64,000 nt of DNA. It comes from Sceloporus undulatus (taxonomy: Eukaryota > Chordata > Lepidosauria > Squamata > Phrynosomatidae). A program made the translations under genes and the position numbers. The stretch's first letter is position 1, and every line of letters starts with the position of its first letter. The notes under the pieces were generated by a model, which saw nothing but the letters and a program-made list of their open reading frames with translations, searched no databases and was not told the DNA's origin. Below, piece by piece: positions 1 to 51,813 of this stretch. The stretch is taken from contig NC_056527.1 in assembly GCF_019175285.1 (NCBI RefSeq), positions 116,366,476-116,430,475 of the forward strand. The letters run 5' to 3'.

Positions 1-633
1 AAGAGATGACAATGCAGGCAGGGACTACCACTTAAAGGTTAGTATCAGCCTCAAAAACAGGCAGGGAAAGGAAAGAGGAGATTGCTTACCAGCCAGTCCT
101 GCTCAGTAATGGAGCAGGGGGTAGTTTTTTGGGATAAGAAGTACTCAGTGTTATTTAAGAAAGACACATCCTTCTGTGTTACGAGGACAGGATGAGGGTA
201 GGTAGAAAGAAAATGGGTATGATGTCATAACTGAACAAACATGCCTACAGTCATACCATGCAACCCTATCTTACATCACCATCATAGTTTGTAAGAAAGA
301 TCTCATGGCTACAGGGGTGAGAAGCCCTGAAAGCAGCAAAGATAAACTGAACAGCATGTGCACACAATGCAACAATTCCTGAAAGTTTCAATATGGCATA
401 GGACTTCCGGGGTCAAAGTTCTACTCTTATTTATTACTACATGCAAAACAAGCAAAGGGGTGCAAATGAACTTAATTTGCAAGAGATAAATAGAAGTGAG
501 ATCATTTTAGTACAATTTTTAAAAAAGTTGCACCCTGTCCTGCCTGTTTGTCCAGAATAAGCCCAGCCATGAAGCCCTTCATTACATCAAGCTCGGCATC
601 AACATTCACACACTGCCAAGGAATGGGCCTTAC
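1..633 (-). other. CHD3: CHD3 intron 6, partial
   Basis: AT-rich sequence downstream of the exon 6 donor. I see no exon matching the next expected CHD3 segment and no recognisable repeat. Confidence 0.6.
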
Positions 634-40375
<39,742 letters not shown>

Positions 40376-40899
40376 GGTGGTGCTCCAGGAGGAGGAGGAG
40401 GAGGAAGGAAGGAGGAAGGGGGGGTCGTTGTTGTCGAAGTGAAAAGAGACACAAAAGCACACAAAATGGGGGAGAGGACCCCCTTCCTCTCTCTCTCTGA
40501 AGCCCCCCTCCTCCTTTCTACTTAAAATAAAAGTCCCATGAATTTAAAAAGCAAAAACTCTCTTTTAGAACTTCTTCCTGGAAAGGTTTCCTCAGAAGCT
40601 CCTCTTTTTAAAAATGGGGAAAAAAAAGAGTCAAAATGTTTAAAATTCTGAAAAGGATTGATATTTTCCCTCCAGAAAAGCAAGAAAACAAAAATGGCCG
40701 CCTTTGAATTAATATTTTAAACCAACCCCCCCCAAAGGAGGTTAAAATTATATATATGTCTCTATGTATGTATGTATATCTACATACACACCCACTATAG
40801 AGAAAAACAAAGCCAAAACAAAATGGCTGGCTCAGGTCTAACCCCCCCCTCCAAAAATAAAAAACAAAAATCTCCCCCCCTCCAAAATTTAAAAAAAAA

Positions 40900-41620
40900 T
40901 CAGCTCCAAATTGCAAGAAAGAAGGAAACAAAAAAGATAAAAGGCTCTTTTCTTCCTCCTCTTCCTCTTCTCCTTCTTCCTGTTGTTACATATTTCCTTC
41001 TCTTTTGCCCCCCCCTCAGTCCTCCCCCAAGATCTGTGGGATCATGGACAATATTTAGACATTCCTGGCACTCGGGGGGGGGAACTACTGACAAAGATTT
41101 CTGCATAAAACAAAGATGGCTGCTCTAAATTATTTCTCCCCCCCTTTTCTTCTTCTTCTTCTTCTTATGCTCTCTCTCTCTCCCCCCCCTCTCTCAATAA
41201 AAATGTTTTTTACAAGGAGGGGGGGACAGAGAGAGAGAGAAAGGTTGGATTAATCAGTACTCATGCTCAGTTATGACATCAGCATAAAAACTGTTAAAGG
41301 TTAACTAGTTCCATACTAGTAAGACCAGGACTTTTGTCTCTCTCTCTCTCTCTCTCTGCTTTACTAGCAGCAGAAAGGGAAAGAAAGAATAATGGGGGTG
41401 TTTGGTTTCCAAATTCTCTCCCCCCCCTCTCCACTTCTTCTTTCTCTCTCTCTAACTTTAAATACTTCAGAAGGGAGTGGTTTATTATTTCTCTCCTTTT
41501 TTCCCTCCAGGGCAAGAAAGGAAGGAGAGAGAAGGAGGGGAGGGAGAGGAAAAGAAACAAAACCACACACAATTTATGGTTATAAGATCTTATCCTCATT
41601 CACATCAATACATGCCATCT
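40900..41620. repeat. Polypyrimidine/polypurine low-complexity block
   Basis: Many TTC, CT, GA and C/G runs (for example TTCTTCTTCTTCTTCTT near 41150 and TCTCTCTCTCTCTCTCTCT near 41338) directly upstream of CHD3 exon 1. Confidence 0.75.
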
Positions 41621-42299
41621 TTTTCCCTTCCTAAGGGAGGGAAAAATAAGGAAGATTTTGTTTTGGAGGGGGAATATTTCTGCATATAAAGCTCCCCCCC
41701 CCCCGCTTAGATAGATAGATAGATAAATATATTGCTATTATCCACATTCACACAAGTAGATTTTACTTATTTTCTGCCTAAATTTCCACATAAAAGCTTT
41801 TTCCCCTGCTCTTATCTACATTCAAATAAATAGATTTATTTTTCCCTTCCTAAATGAGGGTTTATTTAAAAAACAATATTTGGGGGGGGGGATAATTTCT
41901 GTATAAAAATCTCTTTTTACCCCCTGCGTAAATATGTATATTGCTCTCTTTTAAACCAAAGGAAGGTTTTGTTTATCTTATGTTTGTGCCCTTTAGCAAA
42001 GTAATAATAACAATAATAACAATTTTAAAAATAACAGTGTGAAATTAAAGTTCAGTGTAACACAATATTTCTTGGTCTTTCTCACCAAACATCTGGGGAG
42101 GCTGTTTTAAAAGCAGGTTTTAGGAATAAATATAAGCCACAAAAACCAGCACAAAGTTAAACACTCAAGTCCAACTGAAATCTTACCTGGGAGTAAGTCC
42201 CACTGAATTCAATGAGGCTTACTTCTGAGTAGCTATACATAAGGTTATTCTGTAGGCCCACAACTGCCCTTGCCCCTATGGCTCCATACAGACAGGCCA

Positions 42300-42500
42300 A
42301 AAGAAAGCTGCTTCAGGTCACTTTGGAGGTACAGTATGCTGTTTAAATGCTGCATGCGTCCTAAGAGTCTGGAAGCCGCACCAAACCCACAATCCAGTCC
42401 TAAGGAATGGAATGTGGCTTTGGCACAGCTTCCAGACTCTCAGGACACATGCATCATTTAAACAGCGTAACTCCAAAGAGACCCAAAACAGCTTTAGAAA
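42300..42500. mobile_element. Palindromic MITE, family A
   Basis: AAAGCTGCTTCAGGTCACTT against AAACAGCTTT at the far end; TTTAAATGCTGCATGCGTCC mirrors GGACACATGCATCATTTAAA. Same family as 62983. Confidence 0.65.
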
Positions 42501-42637
42501 CATTTTAAAAAAAAAAACACAAAAGGGAAAAAAAAATTTAAATGAGGAAATTTATTGGAATTTAAAAAGGCGCTGGTGATTTTCCTTCTGTAAGGCTTAT
42601 TATGCGCAGTGATTTATCTGAGTATGAGACTTTGGGG

Positions 42638-42793
42638 CTGCATCCGCACTGGAGAAATAACTCGGTTTGGCACCACTTTAACTCTTTGTCTGGCTCAAGG
42701 CTATGGAATTCTGGGACTGCCAGAATTCCATAGCCTTCAGCCAGGGCAGTTAAAGCGGTGCCAAACCGGGTTATTTCTCCAGTGCGGATGCAG
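42638..42793. mobile_element. Palindromic MITE, family B
   Basis: CTGCATCCGCACTGGAGAAA at left mirrors TTTCTCCAGTGCGGATGCAG at right; the centre is CTATGGAATTCTGGGACTGC next to CAGAATTCCATAG. The copy folds along almost its full 156 bp. Confidence 0.8.
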
Positions 42794-43569
42794 TCTTTGT
42801 TGAGTTTGGACTGATCTGGTGCTTTATTTCAATTGATTCTCTTTCAGAGCTACCTTTGGTCCCATCCTGGGAGAAGTGGGCCTACAAATAAAATAACCAA
42901 ATAAATAATAACAGCTCTGTCACATTTCAAAAGCATTGGGATGGTGTTATATTTTGTGTAAATGCTTATTTCAGAAATCAGTAATCAACTGTGCCAACCT
43001 TTCACTGTTTTCCTTTGCTACACTTTCTTCAATTCTTGCTATCTTTCCATATATAAGGAGAAAATTATTTTGGGCCTCAGATATCCTATTGCTGAAGGAC
43101 AGCCTTACGGACAGATGATCTATAAATGCAGTGAGTACAGTTAATCTAGAGTAGTCCTGTTTGGAACAATACCTACGTTAAAGAATAATGTTTTGTGTAA
43201 AATATAATATGCATAATATTTCAAGAATACCCATGTTTTTCTTTATAATTTCTTTTTAAAAAACACCCGAATATATTTTTGGATCTAAAATGTGTCGGGA
43301 GGGAACATCAACCCCCCACCTGTTATTTGATCCATCCTAAAATTAGAAGCAACCTCAAAACCAGGCTTGATCCAAGTGGTTCAGCTTTTTTAGCACCAAA
43401 ATCTTCTGTTTCTACACACAGGCCTCAGTCCTATTGCGAGTCTCAATGAAGCCAGACACATCGAATTTACAGACAACAAATGATGCAGTGAGTCCACCAA
43501 CAGGATTCAGGACATACTGTGTAATGCTATAGTAGCAACCTGGCTGTAGCAAACTGGATCCATTTGGCA

Positions 43570-43900
43570 ACCATGGAGAAGTCACACACTTTCATCAGCA
43601 GAGGATGGCAATGGCAAGCCCCCATCTTGCTGGGAAAACACTGTGATAAGGCTGCCTTTGTTGTTGTGTGTCTTCAAGTTGTTTCTGACTTATGGCGAAC
43701 CTATCATGGGGTTTTCTTGGCAAGGTTGGTTCAGAGACGGTTAGCCTTTGCAATACTCTGATCCTGTGACTTGTCAAAGGTCAATGGCTGAGAAAGGATT
43801 CGATCCCTGGCTCCAGAGTCCTAGTCCAGCACTCAGACCACTACACCTCATTGCCTTAAGGTCACCAGAATCCGACTTGAAAGCACACAACATCACCAAA
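43570..43900 (+). repeat. Sauria SINE fragment split by another Sauria SINE
   Basis: Pieces 43570-43658 and 43852-43900 read in order (AGAGGATGGCAATGGCAAGC, then GACTTGAAAGCACACAACAT). TGCCTT at 43653-43658 and 43852-43857 marks the duplication. Confidence 0.8.
43659..43851 (-). repeat. Sauria SINE inserted in another
   Basis: Starts TGTTGTTGTGTGTCTTCAAG and ends CAGACCACTACACCTCA, opposite in strand to its host SINE. Confidence 0.85.
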
Positions 43901-46576
43901 GTTGATCAACTGTCTAATTTTGACTAGTTTGAAACCTTTCTTCCGTTTTAATTTTGAAGGAATGTTTAAAACGCTATCACAGATTACTTTGGGTAAAAAA
44001 AAGTGTCATTGATTTCAGAAGAATCTTTTTTAAAAAATAAGTATGTTTAAAAGCATGTTTTAAAAACTCCCAATGAAGACAACGGTGTTGCGGTCAACAG
44101 TACGCTTATTTTATTTTGGCCCTGATGGAGGTAAGCTTCTGTTTATGGGAAGAAACAGAAGCCGACTCCAGCTTACAAAAGCATGGTTGTTCTTTGGCGA
44201 ACATGTTCAGCCTAAGCCTAAGCTTATCCCCCGACGGACTAGTTATAAGTGTCCACAGAGGAGTACCTGCCTGCAGGAGACGGAGTTTGCCAAATGAATG
44301 TTATCCCCCCATGTGGCTTTTATATTCAACGCAACACCCTCTGAAGCCCTCCAGGAGCTCGGGCGCCAATCCCATTCACTCAAGTTGAAACATTTCGCTG
44401 GCAACCCTGGAAGCCAGAGCTCCAGGAAGAGCTTTGGAGGTTTCATGCTATCAGAATCCCTTTACTCTAAAATGCAATTTCCAGTTCACGCCGTACAAAG
44501 CGTTGCTCTTCCTGGTGGAAAGGAGAAAGATTAAAGAGGTTACGGTAACATCTGACTTTTAAGCTTGGGATGTCATCCATTTGGAAGCACTGCGTGACCC
44601 CTGGGTTAAAAATAAAGCAGTGAAAAGAGACTATAACTTTCCCAACAAGGGGAACCCCCCTTTTGAGTCTTGACCTTAGCTGTTTCTGGCTTGGTCTTCC
44701 TCATTGCTCAAGGGAGCAGCCTGCAAAGAGGAAAACATCCTTTTTCTGACTTTGATGTCTCTTCACAATGCAGCAAGCATCAGGAATCCCATCAAGGAAC
44801 CTACAGCATGATACTAATAGGAGAAAAGGCAGCGTTTATTTCAACAGTTCACTCCCCCAACTGCATCTTGTCTTTCAAGAGGGTCAAAGATGTGTTGCTC
44901 ATTACACCATGAAGCGGCTCTTCCCTCGAGGGAACTGTTGTTGTTTGGCTTAAGGGGGAGCATCTTTAAAGGCCTTTTCCCCGCTGTGATGACAATATGG
45001 CTGAAGCGTGCGCATGCACACAAAGTGTGTGCGATAGCCTAGAGAAATGTGGGAACAGCACACTTTCTTTCAGAAAACCAAAGTGCAGATGGCATCTGTC
45101 AATACTTCCCAAGGCAGTTTATCGATACTGTTGCCAACTTCCAGCCCTCAGGAAACATGTATAAACCCTCCTACCTCTTGGCAAAGTCATCCAATGGATT
45201 TATGACAAAGTTATGATCGATTGGGGTCAGCTGTTGGGAAACTGGTGGCTGTACTTATTTTTATTGTGTTTTGATCCTCAATCACTCCTCAGTGACTCCT
45301 TAGAAGCAGCGCTGGAGGATTTCCAGGTCGGAGGTCACCCTCTTCAGAGTCAACGTGAGCCACCGCTTTGTCTCCTTCCGCCTCAGTAGTGGACCTTGGG
45401 CATCTTGAATGACAAAAAAACAATAATCTAAAAATATTATTTGCAAGGGAAAAAATCAAGAGTAAACTCAGAAGCAGACATGTTTTCCACTCATGGCTTT
45501 CAAGGGGTCTTCTTCCCAGGAAAATGTGTACCATCTGCCAGGAAATAAAGGGTGAGTTATCCCACTAGTTCCTTGCCAGACCCGCCACAGAAGAGCCACG
45601 CTTTTCCTACAGGACAAGAGAGGGCCCAGGTGCAACTCCAGAGACTCACTCCTGTGTACCCGCCGTCTGACATGCATCAGGTTTGCCCAAGGGAAACAAG
45701 AGTTTGCCCAAGGGAAACAATCTGGTGGAGTGGGAATGGGGGAAGAGACAAATTACAAGACAGAAGAAAAAGGAAGGATGACCACAGGGCAAAACCAAAA
45801 CCAATTCTGCTTTCTTGGAAGACTGTACAGGGATTGTATCCCATCTGTTCCCTACAGAACTGAACATATCCCTGTAGTTATGGGACCAACCAGTACCACA
45901 GGATAATGTTCGGTCTTCCAGTCTTGTTTCATAACCTACACTTTCCCTACAACAGCTGCCAAGGACAACAGCTCTCCAAGGTGGGAAAGAGAGAGGGCAG
46001 CTGGCCTGGTGCTGAGAGGAGGAGTGAACAGATGCCCTTTATCTCTCTCACAGCTGAAAGGAGATTTTGGTGCCCCTGCCCAAGGGATGAAGTGACGAGG
46101 GAAAGGGATGTCTCTCAATGAAGAGACGGCAAACAGGGCCACAGGAAGAGGTCAGGGTGTCTTATTCCAAGCCAGATAATTGGTCTGTCTTTACTGATGT
46201 AATTTTCATCTTGCCTTTCTCCTACCTTGGGATTTAAGGTGGCATCAAGCCCAGTGTGTCTGTTACACTGCGGCTCTTCTAGGATTCCAACAGGAAGTCT
46301 GTCCCTTAAGGAAATGTCCATAAATCTTGTGCTGCAAAAGTCTGCCTTCTTCATGACTTCTAATATTTGATAGCTTTAGTATACTCCAGAATTGAAGTTT
46401 TGTCTCTTTTGTAGGAAGTGTATACTTTTTTGTGCATTCTCTAATTTCAGTTTCAAGAAAGTGGCAAGGAATGAACTTTGCATTACAACTATATATAAGC
46501 TACACCTCTTTATCATATTTTTATCTCATATTTATATGAACACATAGTGATTAATTGTCATCTAAAATATCTTAAA

Positions 46577-46790
46577 GGCACTATAACCCACCTGACCTGG
46601 GAAGCTAAGCAGGATCAGCCCTGGTTAATACTTGGATGGAGACTGGCAATGAATACCAGGTGCTGTAGGCTCTATTTCAGAGGAAGGAATTGGAAAGTCC
46701 ACCTCTGAGGATTCCTTGCCTAAGAAAACCCTGTGAAAAATCCTTAGGGTCGCCATAATTTGACAGCAACTTGAAAGTGCATAGACCCAC
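46577..46790 (+). repeat. 5S-headed SINE with Sauria/Bov-B tail
   Basis: Head CTGACCTGGGAAGCTAAGCA and GTTAATACTTGGATGGAGAC copies 5S rRNA; tail CTTAGGGTCGCCATAATTTG is the Sauria SINE/Bov-B type. Confidence 0.85.
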
Positions 46791-46897
46791 ACATGGTGAT
46801 CATTTATAATTCAGGTATTATTTTATTATAATGCAGTTGTGTCATTGTGAGCCAACTCTTTGTGGTCCAGCGACACATTATCCTTTTGAATACTCAG

Positions 46898-47112
46898 TCA
46901 AGGAGTGTGGTGTAGTGGTTTGACCATTGGGCTACAACACTGGAGATTAGGGTTTGAATTCCTCGTTTGGCTATGGAAACCCACTGGATGACCTTAGGCA
47001 AACTGCATTCTCTTAGCCTCAGAGGAAGGCAAAAACAAGCCCCCTCTGAACAAATCTTGCCAAGAAATCCCTGTCATCCTCGTCTTCAGAAACCACTTGG
47101 AGGCACACAACA
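46898..47112 (+). repeat. Sauria SINE
   Basis: Head GTGGTGTAGTGGTTTGACCA, tail ACTTGGAGGCACACAACAGA. Confidence 0.88.
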
Positions 47113-49005
47113 GACAAACAATACGCAATAAAGCATTCAAATCCTCCTGGTTCCTCTGCAATGGATTTTCTTTATCCTTTGCCTTCCTGTGGTTTGCAAG
47201 TTACTACTGCACAGCCAACAGGTACATTCTCACAATCACATTACTATGCACTTATAACTCTGACCCATTCTTCATTTCCGCAGCACCACCATCCAAAACT
47301 CACTTATGAATGAGGAGAAGATGGATCCACAGAAGGATCAAGAGAGTTCAAGGTAAAGCCAAGCAAGGAGAAGGCAGTGGCCATAGTGTCTGGGAAGGAA
47401 GAAAGGAGACCATCTGATCTCTCCCATCAGCCTGGTAACTTTGAAGGAACTCCTTTATTAGAACTTCCTCTTGTCAACAGACAGTTTGCTGGAAGGATTT
47501 CAGCTTCACTCCAACAAACAAGAAGTTTGAACAAAACAATTACACCTTGGATATACACCTGATTCACAAGCAGCCTTCCTGCTCCAGGATATGTTCTTGT
47601 TTTGCCTATATGGTATTTTTGTTGTTCTGCATAGGCATACCTGTGAGCAGTATTTTTAAGCACATGGAGAGTAGGGATTCATTGCCAAAAAACCTGAGGA
47701 GCAAGTGAAAAGGTATTGTAGGAGTTGTATCAGAGAAGACACGCTGCCATCCTCAGAGGCTGCCAATAGATTTGGTGTTTTTAGGCCAGTTTGGTATAAT
47801 TCCACACAAAATCACAGGTTTCTTTCCCGATTATTTTGCTTAAGTCTTTTCCTCTGAAAATTGGATCATCATCCTTTCAAAATCACAGTTTTCTTTTCAA
47901 GACATACATTATATTCTGTCTAAGTAATAAAATTAATATTCAGTATCTTTATTGATTTTTTTTAAAAAAAATAAAATATTTTACATATGTAGGAAAGGAT
48001 GTTTCTAAGAGGCTATTTTAAAAGAGAAGCCTTCCGCCCAATTATCTTGTGCCATTGAATGTCCACCAATTGTGGATGGATGTATCAATCAATCCTATAT
48101 TAATTTAATTTTTATTAATATATTCAGGTAGCAACAGGAGGAAGGCTTTTGAAAAACAAACTGCTAGAATGTAATTGGTCTTTGGAGGAACAAATGCCCA
48201 TACATGTTTCATTGTGAAGTAAGTTGGGCTAAAAGCAGTAGGACTTCTTTCCACAAAATGTTTTTATGACCGAGGTGTGTTTCATGTCTCTTTGGTTCAA
48301 AGCAAAATTATTCTGTTTCACTGTGTACCTCTGTCAGAAAATGTCCTCTCTGACAGTCTTTTTCAGCTGTGTAAGTTAAGGACAGGAATCATCTATGTCC
48401 CTTCGACTCCCGCTAAGCCTCCATCACGGCCTGCAGCGGCATGCGAGTCTGAGCGCAACATTCGTGAACGTTTGGGACCGGATCAGATGCTGCTTTTAAA
48501 ACTTAAACCTTTGTTCAGTCAACAACCTCTCCTGGGACCTGTCATGTTCTCGTCTTCTGAAGCAAGATCCCTGGCACCCACCCATTTACTCTCAAAGCAC
48601 CGCCACTTTGCCTAGAGACACAGGTCAGCAGGCAGAGAGCCTGGCTGTTACTTGCTGGGAAAGAAACACCCACCAAGCAATTACCACAGAAGGGGGTGAT
48701 GCTTCTCCACAGGATCCTCTGCCCCCCTGGGCTTTGCTTTAAACGGTTCCTTTTCTCCTGCACTGGGTATCCTTGCAGCATGCGCCACAGATGCTCCGTA
48801 CCATATTCCGGGGCTGGTGGCTGAGCTAGCCTTTCTTCTCTGTATGTGTCCTTTTCAAATCTGCAAAACTAGCTTTGATTAGCATCCTCTAAGGAGCAAG
48901 CTCAAAAGGCAAAAGGACCCAGAGGCATGCTCTTGATGGCTGCTCCCCAAAAACTCATAGCCTTCAGAAATCTGACAAAGTGTGCTTTACAAGCAATACT
49001 GCTTG

Positions 49006-49228
49006 TTGCTGTTGTGTGCCCTCAAGTCATTTCTGACTTATGGCAACCTTATCATGGGGCTTTCCAGACAGAATTTGTTCAGAAGGGGTTGTCTTTGCCT
49101 TCCTTTGAGGCTAAGAGTGTGACTAGTGCAAGGACACCAGTAGCTTTCAGTGGCAGAGCAGGGATTTGAACCCTGCTCTCCCAATGTCCCTTGTCCAACA
49201 CTGAAACCACTATATTGCCCTAGCTCCT
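49006..49228 (-). repeat. Sauria SINE
   Basis: Starts TGTTGCTGTTGTGTGCCCTC, ends CACTGAAACCACTATATTGC. Confidence 0.88.
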
Positions 49229-49369
49229 TAGAAGCAACATAATGATTCTGTATTGGAACATATACTTTTTGATGATTCTCATATATGTACGTAGTTATCT
49301 CTCTCTCTCGCTCTCTCTTTTAATTTGGTTGAGTCTGGAGAGGTAAGTGAAGCACATACTGTATTTGTC

Positions 49370-49745
49370 CCGTTTTAATGGCTAAGCTTCAGGTTGTTCA
49401 GCATGATGATAGAGCTAAATTGCCTGGAGGAGCCATTCCAGTCTGGGTTCAGGCCTTGGTTGACTTGGTGAATGACCTCCGCTGGGGACTGGACAGGGGG
49501 AGTGAGTCCCTGTTGGTCCTCTTAGGTCTTTCAGCAGCATTTGATACTATCAACCATGGTAATCCATCCGGGTCATTTGGGTGATATGGGACCTGGATGC
49601 ATTGCTTTAAGAGTTTTTAAACAATATTTTAATGTGTTTTTTAAAAAATTCTTTGCATTGTTTTAATTAGGTTTTATTTGTCCATAGCTTCAGAAACCCT
49701 TGCAATACAAAAATAATGTAACTAACTAACTAAATAAAATTTATA
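49370..49745 (+). mobile_element. L2 LINE reverse-transcriptase fragment
   Basis: The frame at 49378-49584 reads GSESLLVLLGLSAAFDTINH, the RT motif that in L2 is usually DLSAAFDTIDH. AT-rich 3' sequence follows. Confidence 0.7.
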
Positions 49746-51582
49746 TTTTCTAAAAATATAGATTTATTTATGTTGCCTTTATGTCAAAGCAGATATTGGC
49801 TGCAATTCCATACATACTTTATAGAGAGTAAGCCCTACTGAAAACAATGGGGACATGTTTCTACATAAATATACCTTGACTACATTGTGCATTAATAGAA
49901 AAGATATAACGAGGTTTGGCTCTAATAAATATTTTCCTTCTTAAAAAGAGAAGCATATCAGAAGAATGTTGACCCCTTTTTTCCGGCACATCAACACTGT
50001 GAAAGAAGATGCCAGACATGCCAGTGGTGCTTTTTCTATACAATACTTAATGTACATTCATACTCATTTGTATTCTCACCACCATGCTGTGAAGTAAACT
50101 AATCTGACCCAAGATGGCCCACTGAACTTGACAGTAGAGCAGGGAGGCTAATTCGGGTGCTGCCATGGTCTCAATATATATAGGAACCTTAAGAACCAAG
50201 TCTGAGTTGGGTTCAACACAGGCAGACCATGATCTGAAAAAATCTTGCCGCTGTGAGATGAACGCCCACCACAAGTTGCCAAAGGTTGTGTATAAAATGA
50301 GATTCCCCCAACCCTCCATTTTCTCCAAAGGAATAAGGGAGAACATCTGTACTGCTTTTCTCAATTGTCATAACGCTGCAGAATATCAAACTGTTCAGTG
50401 TAAGGTTCACTTTTCTCTATAAAAAACCATTTTAAGAGTGGTTGCAGCTTCAAAATGGCTGCTTGACGAACCACAGATGACATCTACTGGTAAGAACGGT
50501 AAATTACTTATTAATGGTAAGACCAGTGAAAGGCACATCCACAGACCTGTGAAAGCATATTTCAGAAGCCTATTCATCTGAGTCACTGGAAATAATAACT
50601 TCCGCCACAACTTCACTTCTAGCCAATATCAGTGAATGAGTAAATGAGACCAAACGCAATCCTGATACTGAACCAAATGGCCACAATCAGCACTGGTTCC
50701 TGCTTCTCCCAAAAAATCAGCAAAAGATTTGGGTTTTATGATAATGACTTTAATTGTTCAGCAGATATAGATTCATTTGTTATAAGAAAAAAAATAAGCT
50801 TCTCTAAATCAGAAAGCGTATCTTTGAAATATTGGAGCACTGCTGCCTCAAGTCTGGCATGAAATTTCACCAGGGCCATGTCTTGCTGTCTTCTTCGTAC
50901 CTGATTTCAAGAGAAGTTGAGAGGAAACACCTCTGTAATTTGTGCAGCAAAAGCAGGTGCTATGTCTTTGACACAGAGAGTTGGAACATTAGCCTCCTAG
51001 GTGATAAATCCATATTAAGAGAAGAAGGAAGACCATCTATCTTTCTCTGACTAGAGGAAACTCCTCCAGAACTCACCCTGCTCTCCAAATTCTTTCCTCA
51101 ATAGCTATGCCTACAATCCGTGTACATGCAGCACCCTTAAGTATTTTTAATGACAAATGTGTAGTAGAGTGTTGCCTCAGTCCAAAACTTCCATGCAGGT
51201 CTGTTGAAGAATTTTTCATGCCAATCCATTCTGAAAGAAATATTTACCTGCTCCTCAGGTAGGACTGGTGCCCCTCCACCTATGGTTGGGCTATAACTCC
51301 ATTCGCCCTTAGCCACTGGTGATGATGGCTAAGGATGATGGGAGGTGGAACCCAACAGCATCTGGAGGGCCAAAGGCTCCCTATACCGACTCTATCCAGT
51401 CACAGCTGGAAAGAAGAAATGAACAGAAGGGAAGGCTGCAACAGGACGACTGTGGGATTAAGTAGGCCAACAAAACAGAGCAGAATTCCAGATGTGAGGG
51501 GTCAGGGAAATCCCACTGCCACATGGTTAGATCTGCTCCCTCACCTGACATAACATTTCCCATTCTCCTCTCGGGGGGCTTG

Positions 51583-51813
51583 CTAGAGCTCAGTGAGATC
51601 ATCATTGAAGTAGAGTAAGATGGCTGGTGTCCATGAATCGGCATCCATGTTGAGCTCGTAGAACTCCTCATCCTCATCTGCAATGTGGTTTTGTTGAAGA
51701 TTCTTGTCCATGTCTAGATTGGTGCCTTCATACTTCCACGTGTAGCTGGCAGCGTGGGCATTGTAAGGGAGATATCGTCGCAGGATCTCCCACATGGTTT
51801 CTTCTGTACATAC
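51583..51813 (-). CDS. CYB5D1: CYB5D1 coding exon 4 with stop
   Basis: The acceptor is CACCACAG|GTATGT. It encodes [20 protein letters not shown] to [14 protein letters not shown], then TAG at 51585-51583. The end is identical in the last residues to human CYB5D1. A possible ATTAAA poly(A) signal lies at 51151-51146 on the minus strand, about 430 bp downstream, but this is weak. Confidence 0.95.
   Translation of the reverse strand, partial: VCTEETMWEILRRYLPYNAHAASYTWKYEGTNLDMDKNLQQNHIADEDEEFYELNMDADSWTPAILLYFNDDLTEL

Larger units (their letters stand above)
40376..51582. other. DNA between CHD3 start and CYB5D1 end
   Basis: About 11 kb upstream of the CHD3 ATG and downstream of the CYB5D1 stop, both genes being on the minus strand. 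The first 1.3 kb is polypurine/polypyrimidine-rich and should hold the CHD3 5' UTR and promoter. The rest carries two palindromic MITEs (42300-42500, 42638-42793), Sauria SINEs, a 5S-headed SINE and an L2 piece. The stretches 43900-46570, 47120-49000 and 49860-51580 show nothing recognisable. Confidence 0.7.

Noticed and set aside
502-633. Open frame continuing past CHD3 exon 6
   Set aside because: A good GTAAGG donor ends the exon at 634 and the following residues do not resemble CHD3.
42165-42245. Sequence like GGGAGTAAGTCCCACTGAAT, also near 49820
   Set aside because: A common reptile dispersed repeat of unknown class to me; too short here to bound or name.
46580-46680. 5S rRNA-like sequence here and at 62825-62925
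   Set aside because: Only the inner control region is kept and SINE tails follow, so these are SINEs and not 5S genes.
48277-48615. 112-aa open frame
   Set aside because: No domain, no splice context and no resemblance to a known protein; likely chance.
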